From: Cerioporus squamosus
Lineage: Eukaryota > Basidiomycota > Agaricomycetes > Polyporales > Polyporaceae
Assembly: GCA_022592435.1 (NCBI GenBank)
Contig: JABYQS010000106.1
Span: forward strand, 62,001 to 126,000
Length of the DNA: 64,000 bases
Direction of reading: 5' to 3'
In this document: one piece after another, positions 1 to 11,291 of the stretch
Layout: the number at the start of each line of letters is the position of its first letter
Numbering within the stretch: position 1 is the first letter of the stretch
The notes under the pieces: model-generated
Database searches by the model: none
The model's input: the letters and a program-made list of their open reading frames with translations, nothing else
What the model was told of the DNA's origin: nothing
Translations under genes and position numbers: made by a program

Positions 1-467
1 CATCGCTCAACATATTCCCAGACGCCACCGCATGCACAGTCTAATCGTCCTCCCAATAGCTGGCGGGCACATCCAGCGCCCCCGGGGCGAGCGACGTGAC
101 CGAGTTCACCGCCCCGTACGTGTCTCGCCGCAAACACTCGGAGACAGTTCGCTCACATTGTACATGTTCCAATTACAGCATCACAACGCTCCTCATATCG
201 CGCTTCCTCCTCGCATTGCAAGAAGCGAACCAGATGGTCGTCAGGATCGACTCCGACGATCCGCGGCATTCCTCGAGGAACCCATACGACAGCACGCCTA
301 CTTTCATCTCGTCCCTCGGAGGGTTCATCAATCCGGAGCTTTCCGCGCGGTCAGATGACGATAGTTTCGAGTTGCAAGCTTGCTCGCGCTCAGAGGCCGG
401 GGAGGAGGAAGGCGATGCCCAGTCCGAAGTGGGAGGCCTCGAGCTCCGCCGCAATCATCCGATTTAG
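1..467 (+). CDS. DUF6533 7TM protein, copy A (3' part only)
   Basis: This is the last two coding exons of a DUF6533-family membrane protein; the 5' part lies outside the window. The penultimate exon reads LAGTSSAPGASDVTEFTAP up to a GTACGT donor near 118. The last exon, from about 178, begins ITTLLISRFLLALQEANQ, which is the seventh predicted helix, and continues into the family's cytosolic tail (DDPRHSSRNPY, FISSLGGFINPE). The stop is TAG at 465-467. It is closest to copy B: both end SSLGGFINPELSARSDDD before diverging, and their 3' flanks also match. The family is known from Agaricomycete genomes, but its function is not established. Confidence 0.85.
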
Positions 468-1773
468 ATGCTTACAGCCTGTGCGTGCTCTCTCTGGCTG
501 TATCATCCTCCGTCGACCTCGGAGTGTGTCTTCCCTGGGTATTAATTATCGGAGTCTCCCGCGCAGGTATCAATGTTCTTTGACACGTATCGTAGAGCGC
601 ATTCGTGGACCAGGTCTCCCATATAGATTTCAGACCAACCTCTTGGGATCCATGTCACTCGGCATTTCAACTTTTCGTTCGTGACCGCACATACTATGTT
701 CTGCAAGTTCATCTACTGCCATCCAGCCCGTAGACAGGAAACTTCCTGGAATACGTTGCTAAGGCTTTTCAACAGATCGTCGGTGTTTGAACGTTCCTTC
801 TTCGCCGCGGGCGATGTCGGTTGCCAGGAAAGTTGTCGGCCGTTCGAGGAAGTGAGGGAGGAGCTCGTCAAGGTCCTGGAGGACATTGCTGAAGCGCGAC
901 TTGGTAGTAGTCGGTGGCCAAGGTGCACGAACGAGGCTGACATCGTCAGCCTCCCCTTCATGGTAATCAGAGATATTGTAACGTACGTACCGGTTTGACG
1001 ACCATGCTATCATGCATTGTAACCCATATATTGCTGACCTGGCTGACAGGTCTCGTGTTCATCAGGTCAAGCCGTGTCTTCTATTTTAGCCTCAATCTTG
1101 GCCTGCAATGTGAATGGACCTCGTGAAGGACGCCATGTTTGGGGATAGGTTCTCAACGCCCTCCGATACTCCTGAAGGCTGAGTCCCTCAAGGACACTCC
1201 GGTTTAGCGGAGTCTTAGTACTCGCGAATCCTTCCCGCGCCTCGAGAGAGATAGTGGCTAACTCCACGGGTTTTGCAATCTCGCCTATGCAACTTCGCCC
1301 TGCAACGCTCTTGACTGTGAGTCTCTCCCGGTCTCAGGACGGCGCAAATCCGATCTCTGCGGAGACAGCTCTGCATTGCCCTCTAGGACCTGCTTTCTAA
1401 CATCTACGGTCAAAGAACAGACAAACGTGGCGTACCACAACTGAGAAGCATCCTCGTATCTCCTTCGGTCGCCATGGGCGCAAACTTCGAGCTGATACTT
1501 CTGCTCGCCTTCTAGACAACTTCCAACATTCAACAATCACCTCCGGGTTGGTTCTTCTACCACCGCAGTGCCCGTCTGGCTGGATCACCATCAAGTTCCG
1601 CAACGTCGTCCGGCCCAACCAAGCGCGAGTTCTCGCCAACAGCCCTGCCTCGTGCTTGCGCAACGCTTCTATCCTCTGGTGACACGATTGGGTCAGATAT
1701 GGCGGATTTGAACAGCTTGCGCATCTCAACGACCATCCAACAGTCGGCGTCTTAACGAGGAAGTCGTGCTCGC
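468..1773. other. Intergenic, duplicated 3' flank of copy A
   Basis: No gene is supported. Positions about 480-760 resemble the flank after copy B (about 3665-4060), for example the shared pieces around 'cgcgcaggta' and 'ttcatctactgccatccag'. The duplicated unit therefore included several hundred bases downstream of the gene. Near 1473 lies the upstream module with CATGGGCGCAAACTT that recurs before other copies. Confidence 0.6.
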
Positions 1774-1780
1774 TATAAAG
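1774..1780 (+). promoter_or_regulatory. TATA box of copy B
   Basis: TATAAAG lies about 75 bp before the ATG of copy B. Equivalent TATAAAG or TATAAGG motifs stand 50-85 bp before the other copies. Confidence 0.6.
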
Positions 1781-1854
1781 CTTGGTAATGCCATTGATGG
1801 CGTTGCACTACTCTTCGACTCTCGACGACGTGAGGGCCATCCTTCGACTTCACC

Positions 1855-3634
1855 ATGTCCTCCGACGCAGATGCTGCGACCGTGGCCCTATTCGACACCC
1901 TGTACGTCGCATAGCTCGAGGCCTCTTGTTACGGAATACGCATGCTGACACCGCCAGACAGCTATACGGACACCTACTGCGGTGTGGCAGCCGGGGGTGC
2001 GTTCGCGGCACCAATGCAGGCTCGTCCGTGTCAATCTGATGCTTTCTCTCACCGTAGTTCTCTTGATCTACGACACCTTTGTCACGTTAGATCGAGAAGT
2101 GGCATGCTTCTGGACCCTTGAGCGAATCGGCGCGTCACTCTTGTTCTTCGCCAGCAAGTGGTTGCCCCTGGCATACTATGTTATGGAGTTGGTCTCATTT
2201 ACATCTTTCCCCTCGGATCAGGTAAGCAGACGTAGGAGTCCGTGCCGGTCCCATGACAATAGCCTGACTGGATTCAGAGGTTGGTGTGAAGCCTCGCAGA
2301 GTTCAGGATACCGCGTAACGCCCATCAATATCCACAGTTGCTCCTTGTTCAACATGGTGACGCAGGCAATGGAGATACTGCTATTCTTTCCCGGGGCAGG
2401 TGAGTCATGCGTCCAATGCAAAAGTCGTAGTACCTGACACTTCAAGTTGCAATGAGTCTTCTCCGCCCTCCGTGCATATGCATTGAGCAGGAGTAAGCTC
2501 CTCGGACTACTCGTGTTCGCTTTGTCTCTAGCCCCAGTAGGAGCTAATGTGGTGAGTGGATCGTTCCTTGGACCATGTGGACTAATACAGAACATTGCTG
2601 GTCATGACGCAGGTTCCATTTGGCTATCAGTTCTCTGGGGAGAACTTCCCGCCGTTTGGGTGCCTCACGATAGATAACACAACTGTCGCGATTAACATCA
2701 GGTGATCCACTTCAAAGTTCAGTCTCGTCACACACATCGGTACTGACTCTGTACAGGCGTAGGTCGGCTAGGTGGCCAATATCAATGGCGCACGCTCACT
2801 GACAGATATGCGCAGTGACGATTACATCTCGGGTACCCCTGATCGCTGCCGACATTCTGCTCATCTATATCACTTGGACGCAGCTAAGCAGGCGGGAAGC
2901 CTTGAGACATATCCAAAGATCCAAGAGACTCTCACTATCGGATATCCTCTTCCGTGATGGTCCGTTCCTACTGACATCAATGCTGTTCGTGCCCAGTGAT
3001 ATCGCAGTGGCTAACCAAGTACTCCTTCTGCGACATGTACAGGAACCATATATTTTGTGTACGTCACGAAGCGTAGCTGATGGACGGGGATATCTGACAG
3101 ACTTACACATCGTCCATTGTCAGAGTTCTGTTCATCTTGAACGTCCTGCACCTCGCCTTTCGCTCACCGCGGTAAGCCGCATCTCCGCGTCCGTACGCAC
3201 AATCTGATGAACGTCCCCCCGACAGCTGGTGGGCATCGCGGGCAATGGTACGAGTTAAGTGACTGCGTTCACCACCCCGTATGTCCCTAACTGTCCTGGA
3301 ATACAAAAAGCACGCGACAGCTCGCTCATTAGGACTCCATATCCACAGCATCACCACGATCATCGTCTCGCGCTTCCTCCTCGATCTGCAGGAAGCGAGC
3401 CAGATAGTCGTCAGGCTTGACCCCGACGATCCGTTGCATTCCTCGAGGAACCCATACGACACACCCAGCTTCATCTCGTCCCTCGGAGGGTTCATCAATC
3501 CGGAGCTTTCCGCGCGGTCCGATGACGATGATGGGTTCGAGTTGCCAGTTGGCTCGCGCTCCGAGGCCCGGGAGGACTCGGACGGCGGGGCCGCAATCTC
3601 TCAGCAGGCGGCTGCGTCGTCGTCTGCCGCGTAG
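1855..3634 (+). pseudogene. DUF6533 7TM protein, copy B (frameshift and nonsense)
   Basis: The gene starts MSSDADAATVALFDTL and keeps the family's exon plan: a DUF6533 segment (VLLIYDTFVTLDREVACFW), SALRAYALSRSKLLG, APVGAN, and the TSRVPLIAADILLIYITW helix. Two 2-nt micro-exons are needed, AG at 2278-2279 and GC at 2757-2758. The introns around the first are 56 and 58 nt, and those around the second are 55 and 57 nt. Two lesions are visible against the paralogues. Exon 9 lacks one C near 3154 (other copies read GCCCTTTC or an equivalent length), which shifts the frame. Exon 10 also has TAA at 3256-3258 where the others have a Tyr codon in AGTTAC/AGCTAT. The last exon remains open and well conserved, so inactivation looks recent. 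A one-base assembly error could explain the first lesion but not the second. Confidence 0.8.
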
Positions 3635-6106
3635 TTTTCTCGCTGGCCGGGAGCTCCGTCGTTTCTGGCAGTCCGTCCGTGCTCTCTAAGGCAGTATTTC
3701 CGTCGATCTCGGGGTAGTGTCTTTCTCGGTATTTATGATCGAAGTCTCCGCGCAGGTACCATTGTTCCTTGTCATGTATGTATCTGAAAGCGCACCGGTA
3801 GACCAGGCTTCTCATACGAATGCTCTCGGGATTCATACCGCGAAGGCCTCAGGGTTCCCGGTCGCCGTGAACAAATATTGCTCCTCGAGACCTCGGCTCC
3901 GAGTCGTCCCGAGAGTCGAGACCATCAACGTGCACTTCAAGGCGACTCATTACTTCAGACTAACCCTTTGGGAGTTGACGTCGCTCGTTCTCGTTCGCGC
4001 AAAGACAAAGATACTCCACGTTTTGCAGGCTCATCTATTGCTATCTAGCTCGTCGACGGGAGCGCGGTGCACGGACTCTCTCAAACGCCTGATAGTAGTA
4101 CACAACCCGCTACATACCGCAGATTCTCGGCAACGACGCGTGTCTTCCGTGACCATTCGCGTTCCACGACCGCGCAGCAGACGCCGAGTTCTTGAAAGTT
4201 GAGCGTGTATGCGGACATGGCGTCGGCCGAAGTTCCCAATATAATTGGGAGCGTCGATCCCACCAAATATGTACTTACTTAGTTCTTAGACTATCTCCTG
4301 GCTATCTCCGCAACCGTATCGCCCACCTCCCAGAGCACCGTACGGGGTGGAATGCCGGCAGAACCCTCGAACCCTCGAAGATTGACCTCCGTCTGGACCT
4401 GGGTCCTGGAGGTTGGCGCGGCGGAATTGAGAGGTGGAAGCATCGTGGCCGTACATACATAGTACCAGCGCGCGCGCCTCCTCCGAGTCGAACTTTTGGT
4501 GCGTCCAGCCGACGGCCCTAAGTAGTCTCAGTCTGAGCAATTGAAGGACTCACCGGCGAGCGAGCATCTCGGCGTAGCAGAGTCCTGGTGGCGCACGCAC
4601 GCCCATCAGATGGCCACGACGGAGTACCGATCAGCAGCAGGGTGAGTGCTCGGTGCCGGGTGGAGATGGGGACGGAGCGAGCGCGATGGACGGCGAGATG
4701 ATGCGCATGCGGGAAGGTGAGTTGCAGAGATACAGTACACTGGTACTGCACGCTCGCCTGTGGCGTCCTTGTGGCGCGTTTCTCTGCGCGATCGCTCAGA
4801 GTCGCGATGCATGACCTGCTTGCGTTCTTAAGACTCCGGATCGTCGCGAGACCATCGACACGCATTCGCTGGGCGCACTTCCAAGGCGACTCATCGCGAG
4901 CAGTGGCACGCTGCGAGGTGCAGGTACTCTGCAGTGTAAGTGAGACGCAGGGGCATGGAGAGCGTACCGTGGGAGGCCCGGGCGGCAGTCTGGACTCTGC
5001 CCCGAAGGGCCCTAAGTATGTCCGACAAAGATGAGAAGAACGTCGCGGACACGCTGGAGTTTTAGATTTTATGCATTGTGTCGGAACGAGGCGAGCACCC
5101 GTATCCTGCAGGAGACAGGGGCCTTTGTTCTCCGGCGTAGATATATGCGTGACGAGGCTTGCTTTGTACGCTGGGACTGCTCCCGGGCGTGACGTGGTCA
5201 ATGGGAGCGGGGATGAGTCCTTCCTGCATCGCAAGCACGCACACGCCGGGTGCAAGTTCCGTAGTTCAAGTTGTCGACGCACCGAGGAGGTGATACATGG
5301 GCCGTTCTGTCAGCTCCCGGAATGGAGACGTTGCGCTTCGGTGTCAAGGTGCCGTGTTGAAAACGATGGGTCTCGGCCCTGAGTCTGACCGTGAAAACTT
5401 CCGTGAATCCGAGCGCGTTTAGATTGCGAACGCGGGACGCTGGATTTGCGAGGCTGTCCTGCGACTCCTACGGGAGGCGAGTTCACGAAAGTTCCGGAAC
5501 TGCTTACCTCAGGCCGTTTTCCGAGAGGACGCAAGTCGACCATCTGGCGCACCGGGTGGCATCATTGCCTGGCAGGGACGGGAACTGAATGGTTCAGTGC
5601 GCGCGTCGCAGTCGAACGTGCTGGGAACGTGATCTCGTACCCATTCTCCATCATGATGTTCGCTCTCTGCGCAGTTGGACGGCATGCTCGAGTTCTGTCT
5701 TGAGAGGTCGAGGAGGAGATGAGGGCTGCCGTAAGGAACCGGGAAGCAAGCACGAACATGTGTTCGCACACGCCTCCGCCATGCCGAGGCCCACTGGCGG
5801 GGAAGAGTGTCCGAAGTGGGAGTTGCGTTGTCCCCAAGTCGACATACATTTTTCGCTGCGAAAGGCGCGTTGTAGGACGCTGGCGCTGTGTGCAGTCGAG
5901 AGGGTCGTCCGCAGCAGGATGCTCGCTGCGTCGGAGGCTGAGTGCGCCGCGTCGTGGACGCGCCCAGCTAGTGTGTGTTGACGAGGCCTACCGGCTTCGG
6001 ATTCGTGACGGCTCCGCCAGGACAGGAGGTAGCGAGCACAGAGCCCTTAGATGTCGGCGCCATGGGCTGAGAGCACTCGCCAACCACCGTGTTGTCTTAG
6101 AAATAC
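3635..6106. other. Intergenic without recognised gene
   Basis: About 3665-4060 is the duplicated 3' flank shared with copy A. Beyond that I see only unsupported open frames, including a 254-codon one on the minus strand at 4518-5282. That frame has random-looking composition, no intron signals, no domain and no family resemblance. Confidence 0.5.
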
Positions 6107-6532
6107 TGGATGACTTCCCGTAAGAATCTACGGCACTCTGGATGTCCGTAGATGCTGGATCTGAGCTAACGGCCGAGATGCCGAGTACAGATTCAGACTC
6201 CGCTCTCAAACGCCCGTCCGTAAACACGTCAGGCGCCCAAAATCTAGAAGGGGGGGTCGACCCCCCCTTCTAAACTTCAGCACGTCCGTAAATCCTCGCT
6301 TAAGCTCGCTTAGGGCATCGGGAGGACTCAAAAGGCAGTCGCGATCATTACAAATCCTGTTGGCATCAACAAATACCGTATTGGGCGCTGACAAATGCTG
6401 ACATAAGAGTCCCGCCGAGGATGAGCCGTCCAGCGTCTGGTGGTTCAGCGCCCAAGAGATCCAAGGGAGATCAAACTCCGCAAGCGAGCATTTACGGCGA
6501 TTTGGCCGTAAATTCTTACGGGAAGTCATCCA
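6107..6532. mobile_element. MITE-like element, 27-bp terminal inverted repeats
   Basis: The left end TGGATGACTTCCCGTAAGAA (from 6107) is matched by its reverse complement ending at 6532. The two termini agree over about 27 bp with one mismatch. The interior repeats CCGTAA/TTACGG-type motifs at about 6118, 6147, 6220 and 6287 and near the right end, a subterminal-repeat pattern typical of DNA transposons. It also holds a perfect 28-bp palindrome at 6245-6272. No coding capacity is present, so it is non-autonomous. No clear target-site duplication could be read, so the superfamily is open. Confidence 0.75.
6245..6272. repeat. Perfect palindrome with G7/C7 arms
   Basis: TAGAAG, a run of G, TCGA, a run of C, then CTTCTA form a gap-free palindrome inside the miniature element. 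Seven G and seven C flank a SalI-type GTCGAC core. Confidence 0.85.
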
Positions 6533-6579
6533 CTGCCGCGCCTGTACTCTGTACCAGCGGGATACAAAAGCTAGATCTC

Positions 6580-6604
6580 AAAAAAAAAAACAAAAAAAAA
6601 AAAA
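6580..6604. repeat. A-rich tract
   Basis: A run of about 24 A with one C interruption lies just outside the MITE-like element. It could be a retroposon tail or simple low-complexity DNA. No SINE or LINE body was recognised upstream. Confidence 0.6.
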
Positions 6605-7040
6605 GAGTGCGCCGCGTCGGGATGAGGGCGGCTGCTCGGATGCATCGGTTGCTAGACGACGCTTAAGGTACGGGGTGGCTGTGCTATCGATAGCTGGCCT
6701 CGGCTCGGTTGGGCGCGTGTGCTCTGTGCGGGTCTCATCTCCGTCTGCCACGCACAGCGGCGTCGATCGCGGGTCGTCCATGGTGGCCGAGCGGGCGCGT
6801 TGCAGACTGTTGCAGACAAAGGTGCGTGTTGCTCGCTATTGTGGCCGTTGCCCGAGGGCAGCAGAGAGCGCGAGGGTGGAGACAAAGACGGACAAAAGCT
6901 GTTGCGGCGATGCGTGGGACACGGGAGAACAAATGAGAGGCGTCGATGCGCGTTGGCCAAGGCATTGACCCCAGAACGCATGTGGCCGGGATCCACCCGA
7001 AGCGCACGCAGCCATAACCCGTCCTCTTTGCGCGTTTTGT

Positions 7041-7138
7041 TATAAGCCTCCTTGTCCTCTCCCGCCTCTATTTCTCCCCTCGCGACTGCGGTCCCCTTCC
7101 TCTCCTTCACCCCACCACTCTCCTTCTCCTCGCCCAGC
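7041..7138 (+). promoter_or_regulatory. Core promoter and CT-rich leader of the GH16 gene
   Basis: TATAAG at 7041 is followed by an almost uninterrupted pyrimidine-rich leader up to the ATG at 7139. Such CT-rich leaders often precede strongly expressed fungal genes. Confidence 0.55.
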
Positions 7139-8460
7139 ATGCTCGGTGCGCTCGCGTCCGTCGTCCTCACCCTCGCCGCCTCCGGCTCCGCCCTCATGCC
7201 CCACCATGGCGCACACACTCGTCGCCACAACAACGTCGGCCATGCCGTCTCTTACGTCCCCCGGAGCTCGGGTTATAAGCTTGTGAAGGAATACGCTGGG
7301 AAGTCCTTCTTCGAGTGAGTGTATTTCTTGGATTTGCGCCGCCAGTCTTTCGTTCTGCAAGTCGACACGACTTGGCCAAATTTTCGGAGCTTGCCTCGAA
7401 GTCTCGACACAAGTAGAACCAGGCCTTCCAATACCACCCCGTTTTCACGGCGACAGCTGCTGACGCTCTCCGTCACAGCGGTTGGAATTTCTTCACCGGT
7501 GCCGACCCCACCCACGGCCTCGTCAAGTTCGTCGATGGCGACGAAGCGTCCAAGCTCGCCTACGTCCAGGACGACGGCACCGTCGTGCTCGCCGTAGACA
7601 ACTCCAATGACCTCGTGAACGGCAACCGCAAGTCGGTCCGCATCACCACCGACGACAGCTTCGACCGCGGCCTCTTCATCGCCGACATCTACGCCATGCC
7701 CCACGGCTGCAGCGTCTGGCCCGCCTACTGGTCCCTCGGCGCCGGCGCGAACTGGCCCGACGGTGGCGAGATCGACATCATCGGTACGTGCACACCGTCT
7801 CGCTCAGCTGGGGCCACGGACTGATCCGCCTGTGTGCAGAGGGTGTGAACGAGCAGATGCAGAACCAGGTCACCCTGCACAGCGGCGATGACTGCACGCT
7901 CGACCAGAAGGCGGACGCGCTCTCGAACAAGCTCGGGCTCACCTGCACGTCCTCGAACGGGAACAACGCGGGCTGCGCGTACCAGCAGAAGGAGAACAAC
8001 ACGTACGGGCACCTCTTCAACATGCAGGCCGGCGGCGTGTACGCGCACACGCTCGAGTCCGACGGCATCTCCGTCTGGTTCTTCGACCGCAGCGCGATCC
8101 CCGCGGACATCACCGCGAAGACCCCCGACCCGTCCTCGTGGGGGACGCCCACCGCGTACTTCCCGAACACCCACTGCGACATCTCCGCCCGCTTCAAGAA
8201 GCAGCAGCTCATCTTCGACATCACCCTCTGCGGAGACTGGGCCGGCGCCGCGTACTCGCAGTCGAGCTGCCCCGGCATCTGCGAGGACGCCGTCAAGAAC
8301 GCGTCCAACTTCGATGGTGCGTACCCTGCCCTCCCCCTTCTGCCCTTCACCGCCCCGCCCCGCGCGGTGTTGGTAGGCTGCGGACATGACACTGGCACTG
8401 ACACCTTCCGTCTCCGCAGTCGCACAGTGGCAGATCGCCTCGGTTCGCGTCTATCAATAG
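7139..8460 (+). CDS. Secreted GH16 endo-beta-1,3(4)-glucanase
   Basis: This is a predicted laminarinase-type glycoside hydrolase that cleaves beta-1,3/1,4-glucans of fungal or plant walls outside the cell. Four exons were read: 7139-7314, 7479-7783, 7840-8316 and 8420-8460. The protein opens with a signal peptide (MLGALASVVLTLAASGSALM). The catalytic GH16 motif GGEIDIIEG is split by the second intron and carries the two expected Glu residues (nucleophile and acid/base) around Asp. Upstream, CSVWPAYWSLG forms the substrate-cleft strand, and NTHCDI and CGDWAG follow downstream. The length of about 330 residues matches basidiomycete single-domain GH16 laminarinases. No carbohydrate-binding module is present. 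A role in fungal wall remodelling is an alternative to a nutritional role. Confidence 0.93.
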
Positions 8461-9275
8461 ACGTCTCATAGACGGCCGCCTCTGCCTCTCGCATAACGAT
8501 AGAATCGCCCCTCGCATACCCGCACACCGCACTCGCATACCACCACTGGCATCCGCATCTCTAGCTCTCTCATCTACATACGTACGTTATCCCATCTATA
8601 TACGCCCGTTCCCCCCGGCCGGCGGCCGCTGTTACAGTCCCATCCACGCTCTTCCCTTCACTGCATTCGACGGGGACGGGCCGCTTGTACAAACGCGTGC
8701 GTTCCTCAAGCCAGTCAGTTCGCGATGCGCGCTCCCGTCTAGTCTACTAGTACATGTGAGTGCTCGGCCGCGTGCGGCTTGACACTGGTCACGGTGCTCC
8801 CTAGGCGGCGCGTTGCTCGCCTTCTTCTCCTTCCTTCCCGACGCCTGGTCGCACGCGGGGCGGGCCGCGGCGCCCTCCCGTTGACGTCGAACGTCGAACC
8901 CCTCCTCCCGGGTGGTGGTGGTGGTGGTGGTGGTGGAGCGACGAGTCCTGGGTGCACTCGGCGCGGCTTCGGTTGTTACAGTATCGTTATCTCTACGTCT
9001 CTGCCACGCTTTCTTTCACGCGCTTCTCTTTCTCTTTCTCTTGACGGGCATGTTCTTGTTTACGCTCTTGGTTTACCGTCTCGCACGCGTTCTTCTCCTG
9101 TAGCCACCACGTTCACATACATACATTCATTCAACTTGTACGCAATACATACGCTGCGGTTCTTGGTTTACACCGTGCGGGCGTGGGCCAGGCTCTTGTG
9201 CGTTCAACACTTACAAGTGAGGCTTCCGAACCCCGCTGATGAGTTCGTGGCATGCAAGTCCCCCGGGGTCGATAG
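8461..9275. other. 3' flank of the GH16 gene
   Basis: No gene is seen. A (GGT)n microsatellite runs at about 8909-8935. Confidence 0.6.
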
Positions 9276-9475
9276 TAGGGCTGCTCAATTCTGGTCGGTC
9301 GGTCGGTCGGTCGCTGGTCGCAGAACGCATTGATGAAGCCTGTAGCCGAGTCTAGCGAGACTCAAGTAGGAAGGAGGCGACGTCGGCAGTCTCGCCTAGT
9401 CTCCCATCACCTCTGGAGCGCTCACTCAGCGACCGACCGACCGACCGACCGACCGACCAGAATTGAGCAGCCCTA
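9276..9475. mobile_element. 200-bp MITE with about 38-bp inverted repeats
   Basis: TAGGGCTGCTCAATTCTGGT followed by a (CGGT)n run at the left end is mirrored exactly by the right end, which finishes GAATTGAGCAGCCCTA. The tetranucleotide is repeated four or five times on the left and more on the right. The outermost bases are TA on both sides, compatible with a TA target-site duplication of the Tc1/mariner kind. The interior of about 115 bp carries no open frame. Confidence 0.85.
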
Positions 9476-11291
9476 GTGGGTTACTTATCGAGGGGACGAC
9501 GGTCGCCGTCGTGAACGGGGGACTCGTGCGCCGGGCGTACGCGTACCTGTGGGTGGAGCTCGGTGGAGCGGCACTAGCAACAGATTATGTATCGACGAGC
9601 CGAACCTTGAGGCGGTACGACGGGGGCGACGGGCGAGAGGAAGCTCGAGGGGAAGAACTGACCAAACGGTACTTGGCAAGTCCGCCATGGCCCATGTATA
9701 TATGCGGTCCGGGGGTATGTAAGTACTGCGCCCACCACCATCTTGCCGCGTAACCGATGATAGAATGGGCTCTAGCCTCTCGGGATGCCGCGACGACGGT
9801 CGGTCTGCGCCGCGGGTGGCCGCAGCACCCTCAGGTGCATCTGAGCAGGCCCACAGGGAGACAGCCTGATATATGACAGCCAAGTCCAGGTTGGATTGGA
9901 TGCATGGTGTACATAGTACCGACACCGACACCGACGCGCGGCGCCGCCGCCGCCGTCTAATGCGTTACCGTACGAGTGACGGGACCGGAGGGGAGGCCAT
10001 ACATAGACTGCCGTGGTTTGGGTTTGGGAGGTTCGACCTTTTCGGCACGCGTCGGGGGTTGCTGGCACCGGAAGACCGAGGTGGGAGAGTGATACGTGCG
10101 TTGGGCGCAGTAGTACGAAGGCGGGTAGGGCATGGCAGCATGCACGTGTATGGATGATTGACTCGGACGATTGCGCGGACGCGACGACGCATTTGCACCT
10201 GCGAGGCATGGTTCGGGGTCGGCTGTATGCGCAAAGTGCCGGGCTTATGAACGGGGGACGTGGACTTTTGAAATGGGGGTCCCGCATGGATTGGATGGCA
10301 GTCCTAGATCCAAGGGCTCGGCGGAAGGGGACTCGGTTCTCGGTTCTGGACTTGATAAGGAGGGCGGGGTGTATTGGCCGGTGAGCACTGCAGTGCCCCA
10401 GCTCAAGTGGAGCATGGCTGGGATTACGAGATGAGTGAGCGACCATATGAGGCGGCCGTGGTCGCGTATCTGCTTGAACCCCGGAGACTTGAGGTGATCC
10501 GCAGCGTGTAGAGATACAACGGTTGGCCTGGTATGACAGCATCGCGAGTCTGAGACGAGGCGCAACAGTAAACACCGGTCATAGCAAACTCCAGGAATGT
10601 GGCGGGTCGGGTACGCGAATCACTGTTAGCGATAGAGTCAGTCGACAGCGAACGAGAGCAAGATGGTAGTACGCCGAAGCTTGGTACTTTTGGGTGAGGG
10701 AGATGCCTGATGGCTGCTGCACACCTGCGCCTCGGGACTGCCAACAACGCCACGATACGAACGCATCTGCGGTAAGTTATCAGTACTCCGTGACCATGCT
10801 GGCTCTCGCACCGAGGTGATGGTGAGGTTCCTGGACAGTTCGGCGGGTGGCGGAGCAGAGATGGGGACGGTGGACCTGCGCGCAGGTGCACCGTCTTGGG
10901 ATGATTACGAACTGATGATGGGAATGGGAAGACTAGGCTCACTAGACCCAGCATCAAGGAGACTCGAAGGGACATCTCGTCACTGGAATGGAATCTGTCC
11001 CGTCGAGTGTGAAGCACGGCGTCCCCCATGCATGAGTACGATTATGACGCCCTCCTGAGGTTGACGAACTGGGAATATTGTACATTGCTGAGAAGCTTCT
11101 CAGATGCGAGTGCAGCACGTCTGTCCAAAGACAAGTCAGCAAGCAGCCTGTCACAAAGCATATGCACGACGTACTCGAAACTTCGCATCTGGGCGGGTCG
11201 CTCACCGCTGATGAGACTCACCGCTTGCTCACCGCTGACGTACGATGCCGGACATCCTTAGGTGCAGCAGAATCCTCGGAGAGAGCAGATA
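9476..11291. other. Intergenic without recognised gene
   Basis: The open frames here (for example minus strand 9772-10575 and 10424-11029) show no domain, signal peptide or exon pattern. I see nothing convincing besides the 3' flank of PEX7. Confidence 0.5.

Noticed and set aside
2222..2337. Twin intron (stwintron) instead of a 2-nt micro-exon between exons 3 and 4
   Set aside because: A twin intron would remove the AG completely and leave exon 4 out of frame in every intact copy; retaining AG fits all of them.
4518..5282. 254-codon open frame on the minus strand
   Set aside because: The composition looks random, with no domain, signal peptide, membrane segment or intron pattern; real genes here have short exons.
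8909..8937. Array of short repeats considered as a CRISPR-like array
   Set aside because: It is a simple (GGT)n microsatellite in a eukaryotic genome; there are no spacers.
9772..11029. Two long minus-strand open frames (9772-10575, 10424-11029)
   Set aside because: They overlap each other in different frames, and neither shows domains or conserved signals.
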